64,000 bases of DNA from Acinetobacter oleivorans DR1. Its GTDB lineage: Bacteria > Pseudomonadota > Gammaproteobacteria > Pseudomonadales > Moraxellaceae. Made by a program: the position numbers and the translations under genes. Below the pieces are notes generated by a model, which was given only the letters and a program-made list of their open reading frames with translations, was not told where the DNA came from and did not search any database. Below are positions 1-7,980 of this stretch, in pieces (position 1 is the first letter of the stretch; every line of letters starts with the position of its first letter). The DNA lies in NCBI RefSeq assembly GCF_000196795.1, contig NC_014259.1:682001-746000 (forward strand). The letters are read 5' to 3'.

Positions 1-35
1 TCGGAACGATAAGGTTTTTTAGTGATAACTCTAAC

Positions 36-179
36 TTACATTTTATCTTGTGTTTTTTCAGCAGTATTCGTTACAGCATCACCTGCTTTAGAAACATCTT
101 TACCAAAACCCTTAAACGTATTACAGCCTGTTAAAACAACAGCAATCATGACAGAAGCAGCTAAAACTTTTTTCATCAT
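36..179 (-). CDS. Small entericidin-like lipoprotein
   Basis: A 47-residue ORF. A short basic and hydrophobic N-terminus runs into a lipobox (VLTGC, Cys19), followed by a hydrophilic tail with the entericidin-type pattern KDVSKAGDAVTNTAEKT. This predicts a small lipid-anchored envelope protein. Two ATG codons are adjacent (179 and 176); a GGAG lies upstream, and its spacing suits the second ATG somewhat better, so the protein may start one residue later. Entericidin A/B-family proteins are tiny lipoproteins linked in enterobacteria to stationary-phase toxin/antidote effects; that role is not established here. No obvious partner gene is visible. Family assignment is from composition and layout only. 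Confidence 0.75.
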   Translation of the reverse strand: MMKKVLAASVMIAVVLTGCNTFKGFGKDVSKAGDAVTNTAEKTQDKM

Positions 180-301
180 TTTCTCCGTTTAAATTTAATA
201 ATGAAGTAAATTTAGATTAAAAAACAAACGGAAAAAGAAACATGACTGTTTAATAGTAAAAACGTTATAAAATGTTTCTAGAATCTTAAATTTATTGTTA
301 A

Positions 302-1183
302 TTATTTAAATTTCTGGAAGTTGCACTTAAATTTTAAATATGAAGGATGTCTAAACATATAAAACAGAACTTCCTGACCATTTTTACAATATAAACCGTC
401 TGTCCACCAATGTGCTGGGGCGGAACTAGGTTGATTATTTGGACACAGCCATTCCTGTCTTTCTAATCGATAAAAAGAAGAATGAGGAATTGTGGTGCCC
501 CAATACCCTAAACGACGCTGTAAATTTATCCAGTCAGGTAGCAGCTGTTGTAAATTTAAATCTAGAGGAAGATAAAGCTGACCCTTTAAAACCGAAAAAC
601 GTTGTTGAATTTCAAAGTTTAAGGCTTCAGAAAACTGAAATTGTTTGTTCGTAAAATGATAAAGCTTTTTGCTTAAAGTATCCTGACGGTTTAAGCCAAT
701 CCATTGTTCTAAATGTAAATCTGCCTCACCTAGATAATATTTTAAGGCTACCTCCCAATGTTCAATTTCTTGAGTTTCTTTATTTAAAATTAAAAAATCT
801 AGTTCTCCTAAAGTTTTTGCTCCCTCAATTTTTTGAATACTATGTCCTAATAGTTGATAGGGATGATACTGATCCTCTTGCAACCAAAACCAGAGTAGAT
901 GCTCAAAGCGTAAACCTAAGCGTGTACTTTTAAGCTGAGATAAAAACCGAATTAAAGGCTCTGGAGTTTGATCAAGCTCTTTCAAACGCGGCAAATAGTT
1001 TTGAAAATGAACCTCCCAAAACTCACTTGTATGTAACTTGAAATGATGTTGTATATCTAAGCTTTTTGGTATTTGACAAAGTAAATTTGGACTAGCAATA
1101 CAAAAAGCGAGTTGTCTAACTATAGGGTGTTGAAATTGAAGCCATGGCTCGAAATAGGACGTTTTAACTGAGGCAATATTCAT
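302..1183 (-). CDS. DUF1853 family protein
   Basis: A 293-residue soluble protein without signal peptide or membrane segment. The opening FQHPIVRQLAFCIASPNLL and the central segment GELDFLILNKETQEIEHWEVALKYYLG (residues about 126-152) match my memory of the DUF1853 family. The E/D...D-F...E...K spacing of that segment resembles a PD-(D/E)XK nuclease core, which is an inference only. The gene stands alone, transcribed away from the DUF454 gene with about 100 bp between them for divergent promoters. No function is known. Confidence 0.75.
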   Translation of the reverse strand: MNIASVKTSYFEPWLQFQHPIVRQLAFCIASPNLLCQIPKSLDIQHHFKLHTSEFWEVHFQNYLPRLKELDQTPEPLIRFLSQLKSTRLGLRFEHLLWFWLQEDQYHPYQLLGHSIQKIEGAKTLGELDFLILNKETQEIEHWEVALKYYLGEADLHLEQWIGLNRQDTLSKKLYHFTNKQFQFSEALNFEIQQRFSVLKGQLYLPLDLNLQQLLPDWINLQRRLGYWGTTIPHSSFYRLERQEWLCPNNQPSSAPAHWWTDGLYCKNGQEVLFYMFRHPSYLKFKCNFQKFK

Positions 1184-1286
1184 ACATTTAATACTCGAAG
1201 TAATTCATCCTAATTTCATAATGGATCAACAAAAAATATTAGAAAAACACTTTATACTAACGCTAACAGCAGGTTAAGGTTTATAT

Positions 1287-1655
1287 ATGCGAACATTGTT
1301 CTGGCGCTCTTTAGTTGTGATTTTTATCACGCTAGGCATTATTGGAGCAATTTTACCAGGTATGCCAACAACAGTGTTTTTGATTCTGGCTGCTTGGGCT
1401 GCGTCAAAAGGCTGGCCACAAATGGATAATTGGTTGTTAAATCATCCTAAATATGGTCCAACGCTACGTGATTGGCGAGCCAATGGCACAGTGCCTCGTA
1501 AAGCAAAGTGGATTGCAAGCATAATGATGGCGATTAGCGGAATGATCATGCTATTCACTTCAGCACCACTTTTAGTCAAGGTTTTTACTGATCTTACTAT
1601 GTTCATCGTTGCAGTTTGGTTATGGCTACGCCCTGAGCCAAAAATAAAAGATTGA
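1287..1655 (+). CDS. DUF454 (YbaN-like) inner membrane protein
   Basis: A 122-residue protein with an N-terminal hydrophobic segment (about residues 8-35), the DUF454 hallmark ILPGMPTTVFLILAAW, a basic amphipathic middle (residues 40-73, HPKYGPTLRDW) and two C-terminal hydrophobic segments (about 76-113). It is predicted to be a small inner-membrane protein; the family has no settled function. The stop codon lies in the 3-base loop of a perfect 14-bp stem (1640-1670), the first element of the tandem repeat that follows, so the 3' end of the gene is itself part of the repeat/hairpin structure. Confidence 0.85.
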   Translation: MRTLFWRSLVVIFITLGIIGAILPGMPTTVFLILAAWAASKGWPQMDNWLLNHPKYGPTLRDWRANGTVPRKAKWIASIMMAISGMIMLFTSAPLLVKVFTDLTMFIVAVWLWLRPEPKIKD

Positions 1656-1670
1656 TAATCTTTTATTTTT
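1640..1670 (+). terminator. AT-rich hairpin overlapping the DUF454 stop codon
   Basis: Perfect inverted repeat: AAAAATAAAAGATT (1640-1653), loop GAT, AATCTTTTATTTTT (1657-1670), ending in a T-rich run. The stem is AT-rich, so intrinsic termination would be weak; it could instead protect the mRNA 3' end. Confidence 0.5.
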
Positions 1671-1804
1671 GGCGCAAGACAAGCAGTGAAACTGCGCGTA
1701 GATAAAAGAAGATTGATAATCTTTTATTTTTGGCGCAAGACAAGTGGTGAAACTGCGCGTAGATAAAAGAAGATTGATAATCTTTTATTTCAGTACAAGA
1801 CAAG
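1650..1804. repeat. 61-bp tandem repeat, about 2.5 copies
   Basis: The unit beginning GATTGATAATCTTTTATTTT recurs at 1650, 1711 and 1772, a period of exactly 61 bp. Copies 1 and 2 differ at only two bases; copy 3 is cut short after GACAAGC (about 1804) and has diverged in the middle. Each full unit carries the AT-rich palindrome around GATAATC and a small GCAGT-GAA-ACTGC hairpin. No ORF runs through it. It probably arose by duplication of the DUF454 3' end and terminator. Confidence 0.9.
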
Positions 1805-1866
1805 CCCTTACAACAATTTTTTAATTAAACTCAATTTATTTGAGTTGATATAAGAGAATAAGTCCA

Positions 1867-2370
1867 ATGTCTCAATTTAAGCTCGAAGATGCTGATGTTC
1901 TTATCGATTTAGTGAACCAAACATTAACTTTGCCTAAACATAATAAGTTTTATGTTATTTCTACAGGAAAGAATGGAATCGGTGAGCAGGAAAATACGGG
2001 TAGAACACCACGCGGATGGCATAGAGTGGCAAAGAAAATTGGTGCCGAGTCCCCACAAAATGCAGTTTTTATTGCACGTAAGCCAACAGGGGAGGTTTAT
2101 AGCACTGAGTTAGCTACCCAATATCCTGAACGAGACTGGATACTTTCTCGTATTCTTTGGTTAGATGGCCTAGAAGAAGGTTTTAATAAAGGCGAAGGTC
2201 ACGACACCATGCAGCGTTACATTTACATTCATGGGACTCCAGACACGCAACCAATGGGGGTGCCAATGTCACATGGCTGCGTTCGAATGCGTAATGAAGA
2301 AATCATTGAGCTATTTGATTTAGTTGCTGAAGATGCGTTAGTTTATTTATCTGAACAATCTTTAACCTGA
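1867..2370 (+). CDS. elsL: Cytoplasmic YkuD-family L,D-carboxypeptidase/transpeptidase (ElsL/LdtK-like)
   Basis: A 167-residue protein made almost entirely of one YkuD domain. The catalytic motif is intact: YIHGTP (about residues 117-122) and SHGCVRM (about 135-141), which supply the active-site His and Cys. There is no signal peptide or membrane segment, which is unusual for this family because most act in the periplasm. A. baumannii has a described cytosolic YkuD enzyme, ElsL (also LdtK), that trims the tetrapeptide during peptidoglycan recycling and affects beta-lactam tolerance; length and lack of export signal fit it. The start ATG follows AAGAGAATAAGTCC. The symbol is assigned from recall and domain logic; the enzyme class is much surer than the symbol. 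Confidence 0.75.
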   Translation: MSQFKLEDADVLIDLVNQTLTLPKHNKFYVISTGKNGIGEQENTGRTPRGWHRVAKKIGAESPQNAVFIARKPTGEVYSTELATQYPERDWILSRILWLDGLEEGFNKGEGHDTMQRYIYIHGTPDTQPMGVPMSHGCVRMRNEEIIELFDLVAEDALVYLSEQSLT

Positions 2371-2521
2371 GAGCGAGTTTTATCTAATCTTGATGAGCTG
2401 TGTAAATGTGGTAAATATTGAAATAAGTGTTTAAATAAAATACAAAAAATTGTTTTTTACTTAATAATGACTTATTTTTAATCATTCATTCGCATTTTTT
2501 TAAAAAGAAGTCGAAAAGCGT

Positions 2522-2549
2522 TTGACACCTGTTAAAGATTCTCTATAAT
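2522..2549 (+). promoter_or_regulatory. Consensus sigma-70 promoter of the tRNA array
   Basis: A perfect -35 TTGACA (2522-2527) and perfect -10 TATAAT (2544-2549) separated by 16 bp, about 28 bp upstream of the first tRNA. The bases after the -10 (GCACCTC) are GC-rich, as in stable-RNA promoters under stringent control. It should drive the whole six-tRNA cluster. Confidence 0.85.
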
Positions 2550-2576
2550 GCACCTCACAAACGATGAAGACGTTAA

Positions 2577-2652
2577 GGGCGCTTAGCTCAGTTGGTAGAG
2601 CGTCTGCCTTACAAGCAGAATGTCGGCGGTTCGATCCCGTCAGCGCCCACCA
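2577..2652 (+). tRNA. tRNA-Val (TAC)
   Basis: A 76-nt cloverleaf: acceptor GGGCGCT/AGCGCCC, anticodon stem TCTGC/GCAGA with loop CTTACAA giving anticodon TAC, T-loop TTCGATC, and encoded 3' CCA. First gene of the array; identical in sequence to the copies at 2964 and 3219. Confidence 0.97.
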
Positions 2653-2676
2653 AGCCTTTACGTTAAGCTCTCAAGT

Positions 2677-2753
2677 GCAGCGGTAGTTCAGTTGGTTAGA
2701 ATACCGGCCTGTCACGCCGGGGGTCGCGGGTTCGAGCCCCGTCCGCTGCGCCA
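2677..2753 (+). tRNA. tRNA-Asp (GTC)
   Basis: A 77-nt cloverleaf: acceptor GCAGCGG/CCGCTGC, anticodon stem CCGGC/GCCGG with loop CTGTCAC giving anticodon GTC, T-loop TTCGAGC, discriminator G and encoded CCA. Confidence 0.97.
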
Positions 2754-2800
2754 CTTAAGACTTAACATCGTTTACCCCACAATTTCGATATTGTGAAAGT

Positions 2801-2877
2801 GCAGCGGTAGTTCAGTTGGTTAGAATACCGGCCTGTCACGCCGGGGGTCGCGGGTTCGAGCCCCGTCCGCTGCGCCA
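2801..2877 (+). tRNA. tRNA-Asp (GTC), second copy
   Basis: Identical to the tRNA-Asp at 2677-2753, with anticodon GTC and encoded CCA. Confidence 0.97.
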
Positions 2878-2963
2878 CTTTTCAGTTCGGGTTGTGTTTG
2901 GAAGAAGGTTTGAAATGTAAAAGTTTTAAATCAAAAAATTAATGAATAATTAGTTTTCTTCTG

Positions 2964-3039
2964 GGGCGCTTAGCTCAGTTGGTAGAGCGTCTGCCTTACA
3001 AGCAGAATGTCGGCGGTTCGATCCCGTCAGCGCCCACCA
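2964..3039 (+). tRNA. tRNA-Val (TAC), second copy
   Basis: Identical to the tRNA-Val at 2577-2652; anticodon TAC, encoded CCA. Confidence 0.97.
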
Positions 3040-3075
3040 TATATGTGACCATACTTTATTTTAAAGTATTGTAGT

Positions 3076-3152
3076 GCAGCGGTAGTTCAGTTGGTTAGAA
3101 TACCGGCCTGTCACGCCGGGGGTCGCGGGTTCGAGCCCCGTCCGCTGCGCCA
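3076..3152 (+). tRNA. tRNA-Asp (GTC), third copy
   Basis: Identical to the other two tRNA-Asp genes of the array; anticodon GTC, encoded CCA. Confidence 0.97.
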
Positions 3153-3218
3153 TTCTCTTGATTCCCTTGTCTAGAGAATGTAGAGTATAAAGATACATTC
3201 GCTATCTTTTCTCATTAA

Positions 3219-3294
3219 GGGCGCTTAGCTCAGTTGGTAGAGCGTCTGCCTTACAAGCAGAATGTCGGCGGTTCGATCCCGTCAGCGCCCACCA
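3219..3294 (+). tRNA. tRNA-Val (TAC), third copy
   Basis: Identical to the other two tRNA-Val genes; last gene of the array. No GC-rich terminator is obvious immediately after it. Confidence 0.97.
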
Positions 3295-3615
3295 TTATTT
3301 CTTTCAGAAAATTTAATTTCCTAAATTAATTCTTCCATAAATATCTTTTGCTTACATGTAAACATATTTACTATGTGACTAGATATATTTTTCAATTTTC
3401 TATTCTAAAAAAATAAAGTTTTACTCCTTCGAGTTATTTTTCTATTGATTTCAATTTTTTAACTTTAGTACTTCTATACTTATGCCTTCGATGGGTTCCT
3501 GATCCTCATTAAATTTATTTCATTTGAGACTAAATATAAGAATTTAATCTGCAATTTATTATCTTCAGCTTAGATCGACTTTATATTTGTACTGCTTGCT
3601 AATATTTTGGCAAAT
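3295..3615. other. Gene-free AT-rich stretch after the tRNA array
   Basis: About 320 bp with no ORF, RBS or RNA gene that I can support. A weak AATTTA...TAAATT repeat near 3310-3335 is the only structure close to the last tRNA. Confidence 0.6.
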
Positions 3616-3649
3616 AAAAAAACTGCTATTTTTTTGAATAGCAGTTTTT
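3616..3649 (-). terminator. Rho-independent terminator of the YdcF-like gene
   Basis: AAAAACTGCTATT / AATAGCAGTTTTT stem with a short T-rich loop and T runs on both strands. It lies just downstream of the minus-strand stop at 3664 and may also stop read-through from the tRNA array. Confidence 0.8.
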
Positions 3650-3663
3650 CGACTAAATTACTT

Positions 3664-4449
3664 TTAATATTCGTTTAGAAGCCATCCACTCGCATACGCG
3701 AAATATTCACGTAACCATGCATTGTAGCGAGTAGCTAAAGGTGTTTCGGCTGCTACTCCATAAACTTGGGTATAGCCCTGTTTCTTTGCAATTGCTACTG
3801 CTCTAGGAATATGAAAATCACTTGTCACAATAGCAATTGGTTGGTTTAAGTTAATGTGCTGCTGTGCTAATAGTGGTTGACTATTTTTCAAATTAAGCTC
3901 AGTGCTGGTACTTTTATCTTCAAGAATCATCCGTTCTTTTGCAATATGATACTTTTGCTGAAGATAACGAGACATCACTAATGCTTCGCTTTCTTTTTCT
4001 GAAAAGTCTAAACCACCTGTTAAAACAACTTTTGCTTGCTGTTGTTTAAGCGCTAAAGGGGCAGCTGTATCTAAACGTTTTGCAAGAATTTTAGATGGTT
4101 GGCCATTTTCGACACCGCTTCCTAAGACAATAATTGCTCTTACTGGAGGAATATTATCTGAAGTATCTTTATTTTCTTTAATAAAACTAAAGAAATAGCC
4201 TAAGCCAATTAGCCATATCCAGAAGCATAGCCACCCAAAACGCCAAAATGTATGTAAGCGATAGTGGTAGAAGAAAAAGCGTTCTAAATGATAATAAAAT
4301 AAAGAATATAGGCAGAAGAAAGTACCTAAAATGAAAGGAATAATTGTGCCTACATTAATTTTATTGAGACAAATTAAAACTAATCCATCTAGAAATAAAA
4401 TCGAACCAATGATTGCTAGGAAAATACGGATCCACTTACTGACTTGCAT
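3664..4449 (-). CDS. YdcF/ElyC family (DUF218) membrane protein
   Basis: A 261-residue protein. Hydrophobic segments cover about residues 8-27, 33-50 and 66-88, followed by a DUF218 domain from about residue 104: IIVLGSGVENGQPSKIL, then KVVLTGG, ILEDKSTSTELNLKNS and IVTSDFHIPRAV. This order is that of the SanA/ElyC/YdcF group, envelope proteins linked in E. coli to barrier function and undecaprenyl-phosphate metabolism. The specific role is unknown. Monocistronic, between two terminators. Confidence 0.85.
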   Translation of the reverse strand: MQVSKWIRIFLAIIGSILFLDGLVLICLNKINVGTIIPFILGTFFCLYSLFYYHLERFFFYHYRLHTFWRFGWLCFWIWLIGLGYFFSFIKENKDTSDNIPPVRAIIVLGSGVENGQPSKILAKRLDTAAPLALKQQQAKVVLTGGLDFSEKESEALVMSRYLQQKYHIAKERMILEDKSTSTELNLKNSQPLLAQQHINLNQPIAIVTSDFHIPRAVAIAKKQGYTQVYGVAAETPLATRYNAWLREYFAYASGWLLNEY

Positions 4450-4510
4450 TGTGCTTAGAGTTGCAATTTAAATTGCAGACAGTGTATGCAAAATCATTCT
4501 GAATGCAATA

Positions 4511-4552
4511 AAAAACCGAGTAAAGCATTTAAGCTATTACTCGGTTTTTTTT
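4511..4552 (-). terminator. Rho-independent terminator of the PepSY-reductase gene
   Basis: 13-bp inverted repeat AAAAACCGAGTAA / TTACTCGGTTTTT with T runs on both strands, directly downstream of the minus-strand stop at 4567. Confidence 0.85.
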
Positions 4553-4566
4553 GTTTTTATTAATCT

Positions 4567-7149
4567 TTAATAAACATCACGGCGGTAACGACCTTGTTGT
4601 CTTAAATCATCTACCTGTTCTTCACCCAGAATTTCGATAAGTGCTTGATCAACTCCGCTTGCCATACCATCAATACTACCGCATACATACAGAATAGCAC
4701 CGCGTTCTATCCAGCTTACTAATTCTGCTGCATTCTGACGGATTACATCTTGAACATACATACGTTGTTCTTGATCTCTCGAAAATGCTAAATCGAGGCG
4801 TTTTAACATTCCTGTGGTTTTCCATGCCTCAATAGTTGATTCATAGAAGAAATCACAGGCTCTTTGACGTTCACCAAAGATTAACCAGTTTTCAGTGTAA
4901 TTATGACGTGTACGGGTGTGTAATAGGCTCATTAAGCCAGCAATACCTGTTCCGTTACCAATACAAATAATAGGGCGGTTATCATCAATAAGATGGAATG
5001 ATTCATTGGTACGAATACGCAAGGCAATTTCATTATTAACTTGCGTATGTTGAGTAAGCCAACCCGAACCTAAACCTAAGTTACCAGACGCATCATATTG
5101 TTGGCGTACAACCAAACGAAGGACTTGCTGAGAAGGAATACTCGCAATCGAATACTCTCGCGTTGGTAGAGTAGGGAGCTGCTCTAATAAATGGTCCAGA
5201 TTCGCAAATGGTTCAATTTCGCCCGTTAAATCTTTATTCCAAAGAGCTTTTTCGATTGAAATCTGTAAAGAATCAACTTTTGTGTTTTTAAGAATATGAT
5301 GCTTCTGCAAAAAGTCGTGAATACGTTCAGGGCTATTGCCAGGTTGAATTTCAGCAATATCACCCGCTTGCCATAGTGCTTCGTGCTTTGCATTAAGCTC
5401 AATATTATAAGCAGGTTGACCTAAGCTATTTGGATTGAGTAGGTCACGTTGTTGCAGTACCCATGTATCAAATACTTTTTCTAAATTTACCGCATGCAAA
5501 TCTAATTTAGTTGCTTTCGCGAGTGCCTGATTCCAGTTTTGAATATCGGATAAGTTTGCATTATCAACTTCAATTGTACTAAAGAGGGCATGAGCACCAT
5601 TAGTTTTAAGCCAGAGGTCTACCACATGCCCAAAGCTACAATAAGTATCAGGATATTCTTTAGAACCTAATGCCAAAACAGCATAGTTAATGTGTTTAAG
5701 ATCTAGATCTGCTTTTAAAAGCTTTTTAGCAAAGCTTGTGGCGAGATCTGGTGCATCACCAGTACCATAAGTACTGATCACAAATAGAACTTGCTCATGC
5801 TGCTCTAAATCAAACTGTGTTAGCTGCTGTACAGGTATAACCTGAACAGGTTGATGAGCTTCTTGTAAACTTGTTGCTGTACTCCAAGCGAGTTGTTCGG
5901 CTACACCTGTTTGAGTTGCATAGGTAATAAGCCAAGGTTTCGCATTTAGATCAATGTATTGTCCAGCTAAAGACTGACGAGCCGCCTGTGTTAATTTTTT
6001 CTGTTTACGGCGTTTAAGATAAAGCATCCATCCTGTAACCAAGAACAAAGGCATTGCCAATGAAGCAAGCATGGCAGCAAACTGATAAATTGGTCCAAAG
6101 AAACTACCACGATGCACTGGTAACATGCTGCTCATGATCTTTTGATTAAGCTTTTTATCTTCGTAAAGCTCCATCTTTTCGATATTACCAGTTTGATAAT
6201 TATAGATGGCTTGGTTACGTGCACGCTCATGTTGTGGCGTAGCATCGACAAAGCTTAACTCAACTTTTCCATCATCTTTTTTCGGTAAGTTCAATGTTAG
6301 TGTCGAATAATCACGTCCGACCTGACTATTGAAGCCACTCCATGTTTGATTAAGTGCTGTAATGAGCTGAGTATTATCTAATTGAGGTTCTGATTTTTTA
6401 TCTTTATTGCGGTCAGAGTGTTTACCTTGTTGCATTCCGCGATTTTGAGGAGTAGCACCATGACCTTGTGGTTTAGGTTGTTCAACTCCCATCACTTTGA
6501 ACATGCCACTACGCCACCAGTCATAAGACCAATATAGACCTGTACATGCGAAAAGCAGATAAAAAACAATGACCCACGTACCCACAACAGCATGTAGATC
6601 CCAAATAAAATTTCGGCCTTTGAGTTTCGGCTTCACAGCGAGCCATTGACGAGCAGAATGCTTTTTAGGCCAGCGTAAATATAACCCACTGAGTACAAAG
6701 TAAATTAACATGAGTGCGCAAGCACCAGTAATTTGTTTACCAACTTCGCCAGCTGTTAAATTACGGTGAATTTGTTGTATGAGTAACAACAACTTTCGGC
6801 CTTTCACATCTGGCAGAATTTGAGCGTTATATGGATTAACCATCATATTGTAGCCACGACGTTCACCTTCTTTTTCAATATTTACAACAGAAGAAGAGGT
6901 GGGGTCCTTGGCAATCGTAATGCTATTAATTTTAATTTCAGGCTGAGTTGTATTGAAATGTTGATATAGCTGAGCAGGGGTTAACTTTGGAGTGTTTTCA
7001 GCTTGAACAACATAACTATCAGAATTCACCCATTTTAAAATTTGTTGATCATAAGAATAAATTGCACCTGTTACACCCATAATGGATAAGATGAGGCCAG
7101 CAGTAATACCCAGAAACCAATGAATTTGAAATAAAATTTTTTTAAACAT
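4567..7149 (-). CDS. PepSY transmembrane / flavodoxin / FAD-NADPH reductase fusion, probable ferric reductase
   Basis: An 860-residue fusion. N-terminal PepSY_TM part: membrane helices near residues 12-33, 140-160, 185-208 and 355-380 with conserved His residues (HWFLG, HRNL, DLHAVVG, PVHRGSFFG) suited to heme or quinone binding. A flavodoxin domain follows (about 405-540; TYATQTGVAEQLAW, STYGTGDAPD), then a CysJ-like FAD/NADPH module (about 575-860; REYSIAS, GLGSGWL, CIGNGTGIAGLMSLL, YVCGS, RRDVY end). It would pass electrons from cytoplasmic NADPH through FAD and FMN to the periplasmic face. Similar fusions in gamma-proteobacteria sit in iron-uptake regulons, and a Fur-like box lies upstream. 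Iron reduction is inferred; the domain order is seen directly. Confidence 0.85.
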   Translation of the reverse strand: MFKKILFQIHWFLGITAGLILSIMGVTGAIYSYDQQILKWVNSDSYVVQAENTPKLTPAQLYQHFNTTQPEIKINSITIAKDPTSSSVVNIEKEGERRGYNMMVNPYNAQILPDVKGRKLLLLIQQIHRNLTAGEVGKQITGACALMLIYFVLSGLYLRWPKKHSARQWLAVKPKLKGRNFIWDLHAVVGTWVIVFYLLFACTGLYWSYDWWRSGMFKVMGVEQPKPQGHGATPQNRGMQQGKHSDRNKDKKSEPQLDNTQLITALNQTWSGFNSQVGRDYSTLTLNLPKKDDGKVELSFVDATPQHERARNQAIYNYQTGNIEKMELYEDKKLNQKIMSSMLPVHRGSFFGPIYQFAAMLASLAMPLFLVTGWMLYLKRRKQKKLTQAARQSLAGQYIDLNAKPWLITYATQTGVAEQLAWSTATSLQEAHQPVQVIPVQQLTQFDLEQHEQVLFVISTYGTGDAPDLATSFAKKLLKADLDLKHINYAVLALGSKEYPDTYCSFGHVVDLWLKTNGAHALFSTIEVDNANLSDIQNWNQALAKATKLDLHAVNLEKVFDTWVLQQRDLLNPNSLGQPAYNIELNAKHEALWQAGDIAEIQPGNSPERIHDFLQKHHILKNTKVDSLQISIEKALWNKDLTGEIEPFANLDHLLEQLPTLPTREYSIASIPSQQVLRLVVRQQYDASGNLGLGSGWLTQHTQVNNEIALRIRTNESFHLIDDNRPIICIGNGTGIAGLMSLLHTRTRHNYTENWLIFGERQRACDFFYESTIEAWKTTGMLKRLDLAFSRDQEQRMYVQDVIRQNAAELVSWIERGAILYVCGSIDGMASGVDQALIEILGEEQVDDLRQQGRYRRDVY

Positions 7150-7225
7150 GGTCGAAAATGTAAATATGATGGAGATCTTGTAACGAAGTATAGCCGAAGA
7201 TTGAGTAGATAATATGGATTTTGGA

Positions 7226-7248
7226 GATAATATTAATTTTCATTATCA
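7226..7248 (-). promoter_or_regulatory. Fur-like box upstream of the PepSY-reductase
   Basis: The plus strand reads GATAAT, ten bases, ATTATC (7226-7247); on the minus strand TGATAATGAAAATTA matches the left 7-bp half of the 7-1-7 Fur consensus fully and the right half partly. It lies about 80 bp upstream of the minus-strand start at 7149. Iron-dependent repression is therefore likely but unproven. Confidence 0.5.
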
Positions 7249-7265
7249 TTTATTTTTACTTTAAT

Positions 7266-7291
7266 AAAAAACCTCCATCAGGAGGCTTTTT
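7266..7291 (-). terminator. Rho-independent terminator of the 191-residue protein gene
   Basis: AAAAAACCTCC - ATCA - GGAGGCTTTTT, a short GC stem with flanking A and T runs, directly downstream of the minus-strand stop at 7305. Confidence 0.85.
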
Positions 7292-7304
7292 ATAGAATCT
7301 AGAA

Positions 7305-7880
7305 TTACAAGGTTTTTGGTTCACCTACAGATTCTTTTAAGTGAGTGCGAATCGTGTTGAACGAGAAGTTCTTAGAATCCATGCGCTTAGGTAGAATATA
7401 AGCACCTTGCTGCTCTTGACCTTTTGGATCTTTCACTTTGAAATTGACCAAAATAAAATCAGGTGCGTTGTACCATTCGTAGATATTTTTCCATCCGATT
7501 GTACCAACGCCTTCTTGAAGGCCCATTTGCTGACGCATCACGATGCCATGAGGCTGTACACCTAAACGAATACCTTTGATTTCCTGTACCGGAAATTCAT
7601 TCATTTTGCGTTTAACGTACCATTCTAATCCGTATTTACGACCTAGGTAGTAAAGTACTACAGCGACAATAGCAACCCAGCAAAAAACAGTAGAGTAGTT
7701 CTTAATAAAAATAAGACCTAATATAGCTAGGGCTAAAACGACACCCATAATAGCCCAAATTTTTGTGCTGATTTTATTAGTGCTGCGCCAGATAAGAAGC
7801 TGTGCATTACGTTGTTCAGCTTCTGACACATCATATGGAACAGGCTGAAGCGTATAAGCGTATAAAGTTTTCGCGGTCAT
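7305..7880 (-). CDS. YcxB-like membrane protein of unknown function
   Basis: A 191-residue protein with two adjacent hydrophobic segments (about residues 42-60 and 66-83) after a hydrophilic N-terminus, then a soluble beta-rich part (IRLGVQPHGIVMRQQMG, GTIGWKNIYEWYNAPDFILV). The layout of two helices and a PH-like C-terminal half that ends on a buried tryptophan-containing strand recalls YcxB-type proteins; this is an analogy, not a confirmed match. Monocistronic with its own terminator. Confidence 0.6.
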   Translation of the reverse strand: MTAKTLYAYTLQPVPYDVSEAEQRNAQLLIWRSTNKISTKIWAIMGVVLALAILGLIFIKNYSTVFCWVAIVAVVLYYLGRKYGLEWYVKRKMNEFPVQEIKGIRLGVQPHGIVMRQQMGLQEGVGTIGWKNIYEWYNAPDFILVNFKVKDPKGQEQQGAYILPKRMDSKNFSFNTIRTHLKESVGEPKTL

Positions 7881-7980
7881 AGTGCAAATAACAAATTGTA
7901 AACTGTTTTAAGTTTAGCACTAATTGGCATAAGTCAGGAAAGGATATTATGCCAATTTAATACTAAATTCCGAGGCAAAT

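Noticed and set aside
1650..1804. CRISPR-like array
   Set aside because: Units are contiguous tandem copies with no variable spacers and no cas genes nearby.
2577..3294. Integration site of a mobile element at the tRNA array
   Set aside because: No integrase, no duplicated partial tRNA 3' end and no foreign gene block on either side.
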